A DNA stretch of 64,000 bases. Source: Nocardioides conyzicola. GTDB taxonomy: Bacteria; Actinomycetota; Actinomycetes; Propionibacteriales; Nocardioidaceae. The notes under the pieces are model-generated. The model was not told where the DNA came from, did not search any database, and saw only the letters and a program-made list of their open reading frames with translations. The position numbers were made by a program, and so were the translations under genes. Positions 46,828 through 54,762 of the stretch are shown here, one piece after another. The stretch's first letter is position 1, and every line of letters starts with the position of its first letter. The stretch lies in contig NZ_BAABKM010000001.1 of the NCBI RefSeq assembly GCF_039543825.1, positions 1 through 64,000 on the forward strand. Direction: 5' to 3'.

Positions 46828-47270
46828 GCACGGGCTCCCCCGGCGTCGACGCGCTGCAGACGACCCTCGCGGCCGAGCACGCTGCGATGTACGTCCTCGG
46901 CACGCTCGGCGGCCGGGTCTCGCAGTCGGCCGACCCGGCTCTGTCCACCGCGGTGACGGCGTCCTTCGAGGCGCATCGCCTCTACCGCGACCACCTGACG
47001 GCCGCGATCACCGATCTCGGTGGCGACCCGGTGGCTGCGGAGGCGGCGTACGACGTGCCGTCCGGGCTCGACCGGTCCGGGCAGATCGCCCGGGTCGCGC
47101 GCGAGACCGAGCAGTCCTGCGCGACGACGTACGCCTGGCTGGTGGCGAACACGGTCGACGACCTGCGCCGGTGGGCGATCGGGGCCCTGAACGAGACAGC
47201 GGTCCGCGTACTCACCCTCCGAGGAACTCCCGAGATGTTCCCCGGAGCAGGTGGGTACGCGGACCGCTGA
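46824..47270 (+). CDS. DUF4439 ferritin-like protein
   Basis: A 148-residue helical protein with the DUF4439 pattern (LQTTLAAEHAAMYVLGTLG, then EAHRLYRDHLTAAITDLGGDPV, then ALNETAVRVL). The spaced Glu/His residues in the first two helices recall ferritin-like di-metal sites (AEHAA, EAHRLYRDH). The function is unknown. It is translationally coupled to the exported protein upstream. A 164-bp gap follows that holds an inverted repeat. Confidence 0.82.
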   Translation: MSTGSPGVDALQTTLAAEHAAMYVLGTLGGRVSQSADPALSTAVTASFEAHRLYRDHLTAAITDLGGDPVAAEAAYDVPSGLDRSGQIARVARETEQSCATTYAWLVANTVDDLRRWAIGALNETAVRVLTLRGTPEMFPGAGGYADR

Positions 47271-47389
47271 GGCCTGGACTTGAGGCCCGAGAACGAGATC
47301 CGCCGGGATGTGGGGGGACTGGCGGTCCTCGCTCTTGCAAAAGCATGCAACACGGGCCCCGTTCGGCGCGAGAGAGCGCCAGACTCACG

Positions 47390-47416
47390 TTTCTGCATTG
47401 CACAAAAGTGCAGAAA
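47390..47416. repeat. Inverted repeat in the gap between convergent genes
   Basis: TTTCTGCA and TGCAGAAA (8-bp arms, 11-nt spacer) overlap an alternative stem TGCAC-AAAA-GTGCA. The position between two convergent stops suits a terminator. On the minus strand positions 47389-47402 match the core of the 10.95-kb palindrome in 13 of 14 bases. Confidence 0.5.
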
Positions 47417-47434
47417 TCTGCAGCGGGAGGGTCC

Positions 47435-48136
47435 TCAGGACCAGCCGGCGAGGACGGCCGGGATCTCGGACAGCCGGTGCACGACCGCGTCCGGCGACCC
47501 TTCGGTGTGGCCGACCTGGGTCGGCGGGATCACGCTGTGCGGGACGTGGATGGCGCGCAGCCCGGCGTTCTGGGCCCCCCAGACGTCGTCGAAGAGGCGG
47601 TCGCCGACGTACACGCAGCGCGCGGGGTCCGTCGCACCGACGGCGTCCATCGCCGCCCGGAACGCGTCCGGTGACGGCTTCGTCCACGGGATCTCGCTGG
47701 TGTAGACGTCGCCGTCGATGAGGTCGAGCACCCCGTCGCGCCGGAAGAAGCCCTCGTGCCACGCCCGCGGCCAGATGGTGTTGGAGAGCACGCCGACCTT
47801 GATGCCGGCTGTCCGCAGCGCCTCGAAGAGCGGACCGACCTCGGGGTCGGTGAGCGTGTGCGGCTCCCAGAACTCGTAGTAGGCCGTGAGCAGGTCGGGG
47901 TCGTGCTCCAGCCCGGCCTCGGTGAAGAGGTCGGCCACGGTCGCGCTCTGCTGGTGGTCGCGGGAGCGGCCCCAGATGGTCTCGTTGGCCGCGTGCAGGC
48001 GCTCCCGGGAGACCTCGACGTCGTGGTCCGTGCTGACCGCCTGGGCCAGCGCGAGCGACTCGGCGTGGAAGTCCACGTCGTGCCACCGGGTGAGGGTGCC
48101 GCCCCAGTCGAAGATCACCGCGTCGATCCCAGCCAT
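47435..48136 (-). CDS. HAD family hydrolase
   Basis: A 233-residue HAD-superfamily protein. Motif I is VIFDWGGTLT, where the second Asp of D-x-D is Gly. Motif II is in VLSNTIWP, Lys in TKPSPDAF, and the late acidic motif is VYVGDRLFDDVWGA. The Gly substitution is seen in some HAD phosphatases but weakens confidence in ordinary phosphatase chemistry. A helical cap lies between motifs I and II. ATG 48136 lies 6 nt after TAGGTT (48143-48148), suggesting leaderless translation. Confidence 0.85.
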   Translation of the reverse strand: MAGIDAVIFDWGGTLTRWHDVDFHAESLALAQAVSTDHDVEVSRERLHAANETIWGRSRDHQQSATVADLFTEAGLEHDPDLLTAYYEFWEPHTLTDPEVGPLFEALRTAGIKVGVLSNTIWPRAWHEGFFRRDGVLDLIDGDVYTSEIPWTKPSPDAFRAAMDAVGATDPARCVYVGDRLFDDVWGAQNAGLRAIHVPHSVIPPTQVGHTEGSPDAVVHRLSEIPAVLAGWS

Positions 48137-48160
48137 GGCGCCAACCTAAAGGGGCCTGCG

Positions 48161-49012
48161 TCAGCTCGCGAAACCGGCGATCTCGTCGGCCAGCCGTCCG
48201 GGCTGGTCGAGCGACACGAACGTCCGGGCGTCGGCGATCTCGACCAGGCGGGCGTCCGGGAACGCGGCGACCAGCCGGTGCGCGAGCTCGATCCGGAAGA
48301 ACCGGTCCTCGGGCGCCCAGCAGAGCAGGACGGGTCGCTCGAACCCCGACAGCCGGGCGCCGACCTCCGCGAGCTCACCCGGACGCCAGGCACGTGCGAA
48401 CGCGGCCACGTCACGCCGTACGCCGGGGTCGCGGAGGTAGGGACTCATCCACGGTTCGGTCTCCGCCGCGTCGAGGCGGCGCCGGACGAGACCGCCGAAG
48501 CCGAGCACGCTGGCTCGCATCCGTCCGGCGCGCATCGGCTGGACCGCCGCGAGCATGGTCCGCGGATGCCGCGCCAGCCGGAAGAGCAGGTCGAAGGGGA
48601 AGGGTGGGAAGACCTCGAACGCGTCGCAGTTCGTGAGCACCAGCCGGGCGATGCGCGACGGGTCCTCGTCCACGACCAGCTGGGCGACCGCTCCCCCGGT
48701 GTCGCTCCCGACCAGGATCACGTCGCGCAGGTCCAGGGTCGCGAGGAGCGACAGCACGATCCGCGCGACGCCCCGCGGCGACAGGTCCGCGTCCGGCGCC
48801 ATCGAGCTCGGGTGCGCGCCCAGTGGCAGGGTCGGGGCCACCGTCCGGAACCCGCGCTCGGCGAGTCGTCCGGGGACGTCGCCCCAGACCGAGGCGTCGA
48901 CCAGGAAGCCGTGCAGGAAGACCACCACGGCGCCGTCCACCGGCCCCGACTCCCGATAGTGGACCGTGCCCGTGGGGAGGTCGACGGTCCGGCGTTTCTG
49001 CGTCTCGGTCAT
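48161..49012 (-). CDS. Alpha/beta fold hydrolase
   Basis: A 283-residue alpha/beta hydrolase with the oxyanion region FLHGFLVDASVWGDV and nucleophile elbow VGSDTGGAVAQL, where the nucleophile position is Asp rather than Ser as in haloalkane dehalogenase-like members. The acid is in WAPEDRFF. The C-terminal segment ADARTFVSLDQP has Arg where a catalytic His is expected, so activity is uncertain. A GGAGG ribosome-binding site precedes ATG 49012. It is divergent from a TetR gene across a 35-bp dyad and is a likely target. Confidence 0.82.
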   Translation of the reverse strand: MTETQKRRTVDLPTGTVHYRESGPVDGAVVVFLHGFLVDASVWGDVPGRLAERGFRTVAPTLPLGAHPSSMAPDADLSPRGVARIVLSLLATLDLRDVILVGSDTGGAVAQLVVDEDPSRIARLVLTNCDAFEVFPPFPFDLLFRLARHPRTMLAAVQPMRAGRMRASVLGFGGLVRRRLDAAETEPWMSPYLRDPGVRRDVAAFARAWRPGELAEVGARLSGFERPVLLCWAPEDRFFRIELAHRLVAAFPDARLVEIADARTFVSLDQPGRLADEIAGFAS

Positions 49013-49032
49013 GCTCGCCTCCGCTACGTTTC

Positions 49033-49067
49033 ATACAAGGTGTACGTAACTTACGGACAGGTTGTAT
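49033..49067. promoter_or_regulatory. TetR operator dyad overlapping the regulator start codon
   Basis: A dyad centred on base 49050 spans 35 bp. The inner CGTAA-C-TTACG is perfect, 12 of 15 positions match across the 31-bp core, and the outer ATACAA/TTGTAT arms are exact. The right end covers the A and T of the TetR ATG. This is the expected autoregulatory site and would also control the divergent hydrolase gene. Confidence 0.75.
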
Positions 49068-49671
49068 GGAAAGCAAGAGAACACAGCCGGCGCGGTCCGC
49101 GGCGACCCGCGCGGCCCTGGTCACCGCGGCCCGGCCGCTCTTCGCCGAGCGCGGGTACGCCGGCGTCGGCACCGACGAGATCGCGCGCGCTGCTGGGGTG
49201 AGCCGGGGCGCCCTCTACCACCAGTTCGCCGGCAAGGAGGAGCTCTTCGCGGCCGTCTACGAGCAGGTCGAGGCGGAGCTGACCGCGGAGATCGACGTCG
49301 CGTTCGCCGATGCGTTCGACGCCGGTCCGATGGTCGCGGTGCAGGCGGGCATCGACGCCTGGTTGCGCGCGTCGATGAACCCCGAGGTCCAGCGGATCGT
49401 GCTCATCGAGGCGCCGGCCGCCCTCGGGTGGGAGAGGTGGCGCGAGATCGGCCGGAGGTACGCCGTGGGGCTGGTCGAGGGCGCGGTCTCCGGGCTCATC
49501 TCGGCCGGCGTCTTCGAGCCGCAGCCGGTCACCCCGCTCGCCCACCTGCTGGTCGGCGCTCTCGAGGAGGGGACGCTCTACGCGGCGCGGGCCGAGGATC
49601 GGGAGCAGGCGCTCCGCGAGGTCGGCGCCGCCCTGCTCCGTCTCTTCGAGGGCCTCGCCGTCAGGACCTGA
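49066..49671 (+). CDS. TetR family transcriptional regulator
   Basis: A 201-residue repressor with an N-terminal helix-turn-helix ([34 protein letters not shown] in its usual layout) and a C-terminal ligand domain ([27 protein letters not shown]), which resembles the RutR/AcrR-like TetR_C group. The ATG sits inside its own operator dyad, with little space for a ribosome-binding site, so the message may be leaderless. It overlaps the 3' end of proS by 11 bp on the opposite strand. Confidence 0.9.
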   Translation: MESKRTQPARSAATRAALVTAARPLFAERGYAGVGTDEIARAAGVSRGALYHQFAGKEELFAAVYEQVEAELTAEIDVAFADAFDAGPMVAVQAGIDAWLRASMNPEVQRIVLIEAPAALGWERWREIGRRYAVGLVEGAVSGLISAGVFEPQPVTPLAHLLVGALEEGTLYAARAEDREQALREVGAALLRLFEGLAVRT

Positions 49672-51427
49672 CGAGCCTGACCACGTGGTCGACGACGTGG
49701 TCGGCCGCGACCTGCTCGTTGGTGCCGGCCGCCCGGTCCTTGACCTCGATCACGCCGTCGGCGAGGCCCTTGCCGACCACGACGATGGTCGGGACGCCGA
49801 TCAGCTCGGCGTCCTTGAACTTCACGCCGGGGCTGATCTTGCCGGTGCGGTCGTCGTACAGGACCTCGATGCCCAGGGACGAGAGCTCGTGCGCGATCCG
49901 CTCGGCCGCCGCGAAGAGCTCGGGGTCCTTGCCGGCGGCGACGATGTGGACGTCGGCAGGCGACACCTCGCGGGGCCAGACGAGACCGAACTCGTCGAGG
50001 GTGCCCTCGGCGATCGCGGCGACCGCGCGGGAGGCGCCGATGCCGTAGGAGCCCATCGTGACCGTGACGAGCTTGCCGTTCTCGTCGAGCACCTTGAGGT
50101 CGAGCGCGTCGGCGAACTTCCGGCCCAACGCGAAGATGTGGCCCATCTCGATGCCGCGCGCCGTGTGCAGCGTGCCGTCGCCGTTGGGGCAGGGATCCCC
50201 CTCGCGGACCTCGGCGGCCTCGATGGTCCCGTCCGGCGTGAAGTCCCGACCGGCGACCAGGTCGATGACGTGGCTGCCGGCGACATCCGCGCCGGTGACC
50301 CAGCGGGTGCCCTCGACGATGCGGGGGTCGACGAGGTAGCGGATGCCGGACGCGTTCTTCTCGCCCAGCACGCCGGGGCCGATGTAGCCCTTGGCGAGCA
50401 TGGGGTGGGCCGCGAAGTCCTTCTCGTCGAACGCCTCGATCTCGGCGGGGTAGACCTGCGCGTCGAGCCTCTTGAGGTCGACCTCGCGGTCGCCGGGCAC
50501 GCCGATCGCCAGGGGCTCCCGCACACCGTCGGGGTGGCGCAGCACGACGATGACGTTCTTCAACGTGTCGGCGGCGTCCCAGGGCCGGTCGTCGCGGGCG
50601 AATGCCGCGTTGAGGTGGTCGACCAGCGTCTGGATGGTGGGGGTGTCGGGCGTCTGCTCGGCATGCGCGGCGGGCGCGTCGTCGTACGCCACGGGTGTGG
50701 GCGTCGGCACGCGGACCGCCTCGACGTTGGCGGCGTAGTCGCAGCTGCTGCACCGGACGTACGTGTCCTCGCCGTTCTCGGCCGCCGCCAGGAACTCCTC
50801 GGACATCGACCCGCCCATGGCGCCCGACATCGCCGAGACGATGACGTACTCGAACCCGAGCCGGTCGAAGATCCGGATGTAGGCGTCGCGGTGCTTCTGG
50901 TAGCTCGCCTCCAGGCCGGCGTCGTCGACGTCGAAGGAGTAGGAGTCCTTCATGATGAACTCGCGACCGCGCAGCAGGCCCGCGCGGGGGCGCGCCTCGT
51001 CGCGGTACTTGGTCTGGATCTGGTAGATCGACAGCGGCAGGTCCTTGTAGGAGCCGTAGAGGTCCTTCACGACGAGCGTGAACATCTCCTCGTGGGTAGG
51101 CCCGAGGAGGTAGTCGTTGCCCTTGCGGTCCTGCAGCCGGAAGATGTTGGGGCCGTACTCCGTCCACCGGCCGGTCGCCTCGTAGGGATCGCGCGGCAGC
51201 AGCGCAGGGAAGCTGAGCTCCTGCGCGCCGATGCCGTCCATCTCCTCGCGGATGATGCCCTCGATCTTGCGGAGCACCTTCAGGCCCAGCGGCAGCCAGG
51301 TGTAGATGCCGGGCGCCGCCCGGCGGATGTAGCCCGCGCGCACCAGCAACCGGTGGCTCGGGACCTCGGCGTCCGCGGGGTCCTCTCGAAGGGTCCGTAC
51401 GAAGAGGCTCGACATCCGCATGATCAT
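49661..51427 (-). CDS. proS: Prolyl-tRNA synthetase
   Basis: ProS charges tRNA-Pro. The 588 residues form the bacterial-type class II enzyme. Motif 1 and 2 regions are visible ([42 protein letters not shown]), followed by the editing insertion (INS) domain and motif 3 ([16 protein letters not shown]), with a C-terminal anticodon-binding domain. ATG 51427 lies 6 nt after TAACCT (51434-51439), supporting this first of several Met codons. Confidence 0.96.
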   Translation of the reverse strand: MIMRMSSLFVRTLREDPADAEVPSHRLLVRAGYIRRAAPGIYTWLPLGLKVLRKIEGIIREEMDGIGAQELSFPALLPRDPYEATGRWTEYGPNIFRLQDRKGNDYLLGPTHEEMFTLVVKDLYGSYKDLPLSIYQIQTKYRDEARPRAGLLRGREFIMKDSYSFDVDDAGLEASYQKHRDAYIRIFDRLGFEYVIVSAMSGAMGGSMSEEFLAAAENGEDTYVRCSSCDYAANVEAVRVPTPTPVAYDDAPAAHAEQTPDTPTIQTLVDHLNAAFARDDRPWDAADTLKNVIVVLRHPDGVREPLAIGVPGDREVDLKRLDAQVYPAEIEAFDEKDFAAHPMLAKGYIGPGVLGEKNASGIRYLVDPRIVEGTRWVTGADVAGSHVIDLVAGRDFTPDGTIEAAEVREGDPCPNGDGTLHTARGIEMGHIFALGRKFADALDLKVLDENGKLVTVTMGSYGIGASRAVAAIAEGTLDEFGLVWPREVSPADVHIVAAGKDPELFAAAERIAHELSSLGIEVLYDDRTGKISPGVKFKDAELIGVPTIVVVGKGLADGVIEVKDRAAGTNEQVAADHVVDHVVRLVRS

Positions 51428-51475
51428 GCGGAGAGGTTACTTGCGGGCAGCGCTCGCCAGCGAACCAGTAACCAC

Positions 51476-52207
51476 TCAGCCGCCGACGAGGACCGGTCGC
51501 GCCTCGACCACCCGCAGCTGCTGCGGGGTGCCCGGGATCGTGACCGTGCCCGCGACGTCGCGCCACGGACCGCCGCCGACGCGGAACTCGGCGGCGTACG
51601 TCGTGTCCACGCTCGGGCTCACCCGCCCCTTGCGGAGGTAGGTGTGGGTGACCTCCAGGTCCGGGTACGCCGCCCCCGGGCTCGTCGTCCGCTCCGACTC
51701 ACCATCGCCGTACCGCCACCCGAACGACGCCGGCCAGATCCGCAGCTCCACCCGCTGCCCCAGCAGCGTCACCGCGCGGGTGAACTCACCCTGCTCGGTG
51801 TAGAAGTTCGTCTCGAAGTTCACCAACGTGCGGCCGTTCGGCGGCTGGATCACCAGCTTCGCCTCGGGGAGCGGGATGCGTCGGAAGGCTCGCGCGATCG
51901 AGCCGGGGGTCACGGTCGGCGCTGCACCGCCTTCCGGCGGCAGGTCGCAGTAGCGTCCTGGGTCGGCATCAATCTCGAGCGCGCTACGGACGCAAACTCG
52001 ATCCCAGTCGGAGTCACGTGGTGGCGCCACATAGCCAATCGATGAGCTCTCGCTTGCACTGTCGCACCGCCGCTCCCACTTGATTCGAATAGTGCCGCTC
52101 ACCATCTGCTCCGTGCGAACCCACTCGCAAGCCGCGCTCGCTTCGTCGGGCACCGACAGCACTCCGAGGGCGAGAAGCCCGGCGCAAAGCCATGCAATCG
52201 GCCTCAT
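51476..52207 (-). CDS. Hypothetical secreted protein
   Basis: A 243-residue protein with a Sec signal peptide (WLCAGLLALGVLSVPDEASA) and several Cys that could form disulfides. The second half (FGWRYGDGESERTTSPGAAYPDLEVTHTYLRKG) resembles a PKD-like beta sandwich. No function is known. The N-terminal third (about 51.95-52.2 kb) uses lower-GC codons than its neighbours. It overlaps the upstream lipoprotein gene (ATGA), so the two are co-expressed. Confidence 0.75.
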   Translation of the reverse strand: MRPIAWLCAGLLALGVLSVPDEASAACEWVRTEQMVSGTIRIKWERRCDSASESSSIGYVAPPRDSDWDRVCVRSALEIDADPGRYCDLPPEGGAAPTVTPGSIARAFRRIPLPEAKLVIQPPNGRTLVNFETNFYTEQGEFTRAVTLLGQRVELRIWPASFGWRYGDGESERTTSPGAAYPDLEVTHTYLRKGRVSPSVDTTYAAEFRVGGGPWRDVAGTVTIPGTPQQLRVVEARPVLVGG

Positions 52208-52740
52208 GACAGAAAGCCCACGAACGCAACGAGCCAGCGACCATCGGTCTGCCGCAACTTGAACTGGAGGATCGACCGATCGACCCCGTACACAACCGGC
52301 TCCGCGTCCGACGAGTTGTAGGTGCGCCCAGCTGCGATCGTCACGGCTGCCTTCACAGTCGTCTCGTCCGAATTGTCGGAGACCTGTTTAGCGCGATCTA
52401 CTGTCCACCCCGAGGTCTCGAACCGTCCACCTGCGTCGATCACTGCATCAATCGGGTCAATGAGACCGTCGCATGACTCGCAGTCACTGGTACCCAGGGA
52501 CCGCACTTCCGTCGAGTCTCCCGAGGTCATCGCGAGATTTTGCGCGTCGACCCATGCGCGCACGGTGTCCTCAGGGCTGAGAGCTGCAGCGGCCGACGTA
52601 CTCGGCGAGGTCGGCGCCTCCGACGACGGCGGCGCGAACTTGGGCTCAGGGTCGTCGTCGGTGCACCCGGCCAGGCCGAGCACCGACAGGAGGGTGAAGG
52701 CGGTGAGTGCCGCCCGAGTACGGCTCACGTCGCCGATCAT
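52204..52740 (-). CDS. DUF6318 family lipoprotein
   Basis: A 178-residue lipoprotein. The signal peptide ends in the lipobox LAGC, after which a Thr/Pro/Ser/Ala linker leads to the DUF6318 domain (VRAWVDAQNLAMTSGDSTEVRSLGTSDCESCDGLI, with its CxxC pair). The function is unknown. I use ATG 52740; GTG 52728 four codons later is possible. It is coupled to the secreted protein downstream and has a lower GC content than the surrounding core genes. Confidence 0.82.
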   Translation of the reverse strand: MIGDVSRTRAALTAFTLLSVLGLAGCTDDDPEPKFAPPSSEAPTSPSTSAAAALSPEDTVRAWVDAQNLAMTSGDSTEVRSLGTSDCESCDGLIDPIDAVIDAGGRFETSGWTVDRAKQVSDNSDETTVKAAVTIAAGRTYNSSDAEPVVYGVDRSILQFKLRQTDGRWLVAFVGFLS

Positions 52741-52806
52741 TCCCCGACATGCGCCGGAGCGAAACAGCGAGCCGCTCGCCTGTGGACAACCACCGCGTCC
52801 CGCTGG

Positions 52807-52953
52807 CAGCGGTGTGCCAGCAACCGTTTGGCGGCCACAGTCGGCACCATTCGGTTGCCTGCTCACCGCCTCCGAGCCGGCGCCGCGGCCAGCGGTGTGC
52901 CAGCAACCGTTCGACGGCCACAGTCGGCACCATTCGGTTGCCTGCTCACCGCC
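52807..52953. repeat. Two tandem copies of a 64-bp imperfectly palindromic repeat
   Basis: Copies at 52807-52870 and 52890-52953 agree in 62 of 64 bases and lie 83 bp apart. Within each, the ends GGTGTGCCAGCAACCG and CGGTTGCCTGCTCACC pair as a 16-bp stem with three mismatches around a conserved loop (GGCCACAGTCGGCACCAT). They occupy the region between the lipoprotein and DoxX genes. They look like an extragenic palindromic (REP/BIME-like) element, not a coding sequence. Confidence 0.8.
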
Positions 52954-52982
52954 GCCCCGTGCCGACGCGCAGCACGGAGCCG

Positions 52983-53345
52983 TCAGCCGCGGGCGGCGCG
53001 CAGGGCGGCCCGGATCATCGGGAGCTGCATCGGCAGGCGTGCGAAGGACGCCACCTTGAGGCCGGTGTTCTTGGTCTTCAGCGAGTCCGTGGCCATCTTG
53101 ATGTTGCCCGGATAGACCCCGAGCAGCAGGAGGACGCTGGCCCAGCCTGCGGCCCGGCGGGTGGCGGGTACGGCGAGGCCGGCAGCGCAGGCGAGCTCGG
53201 CGACGCCGCTGGCGAGGATCACCTCGCGGTGTGCGGGCACCCACGCCGGCATCAGGGGGAGGTAGACCTCCGGCTTGACCAGGTGGACGGTGCCGCTGAC
53301 GGCGAAGCCGAGGGCCAGGGACTTCACGCTGCGTGGGAGGGCCAT
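52983..53345 (-). CDS. DoxX family membrane protein
   Basis: A 120-residue protein with four hydrophobic helices and the DoxX pattern (FAVSGTVHLVKPEVYLPLMPAWVP, then ILASGVAELACAAGLAVPATRRAAGW). DoxX proteins are membrane proteins of poorly defined redox or stress function. ATG 53345 lies 7 nt after TAGGCT (53353-53358), which suggests a leaderless transcript. The palindromic repeats begin downstream of its 3' end. Confidence 0.85.
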   Translation of the reverse strand: MALPRSVKSLALGFAVSGTVHLVKPEVYLPLMPAWVPAHREVILASGVAELACAAGLAVPATRRAAGWASVLLLLGVYPGNIKMATDSLKTKNTGLKVASFARLPMQLPMIRAALRAARG

Positions 53346-53366
53346 GGCCGCGAGCCTACGAGGCGG

Positions 53367-54215
53367 TCAGAACATCACGGTGGCGAAACGCGCCGTCTCG
53401 CGGAAGCCGACCCGCTCGTAGACGGCCCGCGCCGAGGTGTTCCAGTCGTTGACGTACAGCGAGACCACCGGCGCGATCTCGCGGCGCACCAGCTGGACCA
53501 CGGCCGCCATGCCGGCGGTCGCCAGACCGAGCCCGCGCCGGTCGGCGGGCACGAAGACCCCCTGCACCTGGGCGGCGTACGGCGTCGCGCACGCGACCTC
53601 CGCCTTGAAGACGAGCCGCCCCTGGTCGTCGAAGCGCGCGAACGACCACCCGCGGTTGACCAGCTGGGCGACCCGCGCGCGGTAGAGGTCGGCACCGCCG
53701 CCGTACTCGGGCGAGACCCCGACCTCCTCGGTGTACATCGCGACGCAGGCCGGGTAGAGCTCGGCCATGTCCTCGCGCGTCGTACGCCGGACCAGCGGGT
53801 CGGGAGCGACCAGCGGGCCGGCTGCGATCTCCAGGTGCGGCTGGTCCCACCGCGCCTCGCGCGGCTGGCCCCACGAGCCGGCCACGCCGTTCCAGAAGCT
53901 CCGCACGGCCTCCTGCGGCCCGACGATCGTGGAGACCGTGCGACCGCGGGCCAGCGCCCGCTCGGCGAAGGCAGCGGCGTCGTCGACACTCGCCGAGACC
54001 GGCACCAGGTTGGCGCCCACGTGGCAGGCGGCGGCGAGCTCGCCGGACTCGAAACGGCCCCACATCTCGCCGCCGAGCCAGCGCGGCTCGAGGTTGGTGG
54101 TGGTGGCCCGGTAGTCGGCGAACACGTTGACCACCGGATCACGGCGCGCCAGCTCCAGGAAGGCGTCCAGGTCCGCGGCCCCGAGAGGGCGGACGCCGTG
54201 GCGGGTCGTGAGCAC
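53367..54215 (-). CDS. DUF4081/GNAT family acetyltransferase
   Basis: A 282-residue protein with an N-terminal DUF4081-like domain (LDAFLELARRDPVVNVFADYRAT) and a C-terminal GNAT domain (GVFVPADRRGLGLATAGMAAVV, with the acetyl-CoA R-x-x-G-x-G/A motif, then LYVNDWNTSARAVYERVGF). This gene family commonly lies near ispG in actinobacteria, as here. The GTG start lies 6 nt after TAGGCT (54222-54227). The substrate is unknown. Confidence 0.88.
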   Translation of the reverse strand: MLTTRHGVRPLGAADLDAFLELARRDPVVNVFADYRATTTNLEPRWLGGEMWGRFESGELAAACHVGANLVPVSASVDDAAAFAERALARGRTVSTIVGPQEAVRSFWNGVAGSWGQPREARWDQPHLEIAAGPLVAPDPLVRRTTREDMAELYPACVAMYTEEVGVSPEYGGGADLYRARVAQLVNRGWSFARFDDQGRLVFKAEVACATPYAAQVQGVFVPADRRGLGLATAGMAAVVQLVRREIAPVVSLYVNDWNTSARAVYERVGFRETARFATVMF

Positions 54216-54251
54216 GGCAGGAGCCTAGATCACGTCCATGTGACGACGACC

Positions 54252-54668
54252 TCAGACGGAGTCGATGATCTCGCGGCGGCGCTTCTCGTACTCCTCCATC
54301 GTGATCAGCTCCTGGTCGACCAGCTGCCGCAGCTCGACCAACCGGGCGGCCGTGCTCGCCGGTGCCGCGGCCGGCTCGGCCGCCGGGGGCACGGGCGGCT
54401 GACGCAGGTTGGCCGCGAGGTACGTCGCCTCCAGGCCGTCGTCGGACAGCAGCGCCACCGCCGTCGCGTCGCTCTCGCTCATCCCCGCGTCACGCGCCAT
54501 CCGTTGCGCGGCGCTGACCCGCCAGATGGACGCGCCGACCCCCGCCACCAGGACGAGCACGAACAGCGCGACGAACCACCCCGGGATACCGGGATCGTCC
54601 ATGCTGTCCATGCCTGGCTCGAGGAAGTCGTCGTCGAACGGAATGATCAGCAACAGGAGCCGAGACAT
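54252..54668 (-). CDS. SHOCT domain membrane protein
   Basis: A 138-residue protein with one membrane helix (about 29-50) and a C-terminal SHOCT motif (RLVELRQLVDQELITMEEYEKRRREII) after a Pro/Ala linker. SHOCT domains are short oligomerisation modules at protein ends. ATG 54668 lies 6 nt after TACGCT (54675-54680). No role can be assigned. Confidence 0.82.
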   Translation of the reverse strand: MSRLLLLIIPFDDDFLEPGMDSMDDPGIPGWFVALFVLVLVAGVGASIWRVSAAQRMARDAGMSESDATAVALLSDDGLEATYLAANLRQPPVPPAAEPAAAPASTAARLVELRQLVDQELITMEEYEKRRREIIDSV

Positions 54669-54762
54669 GGCGGGAGCGTACGACGCACCGGCCTGATCCC
54701 GCCGGAAATTGGGACCCCTCGGAGAGGACCGTTGCGGGTCCGGCTCACGTAGGGTCCCGACC

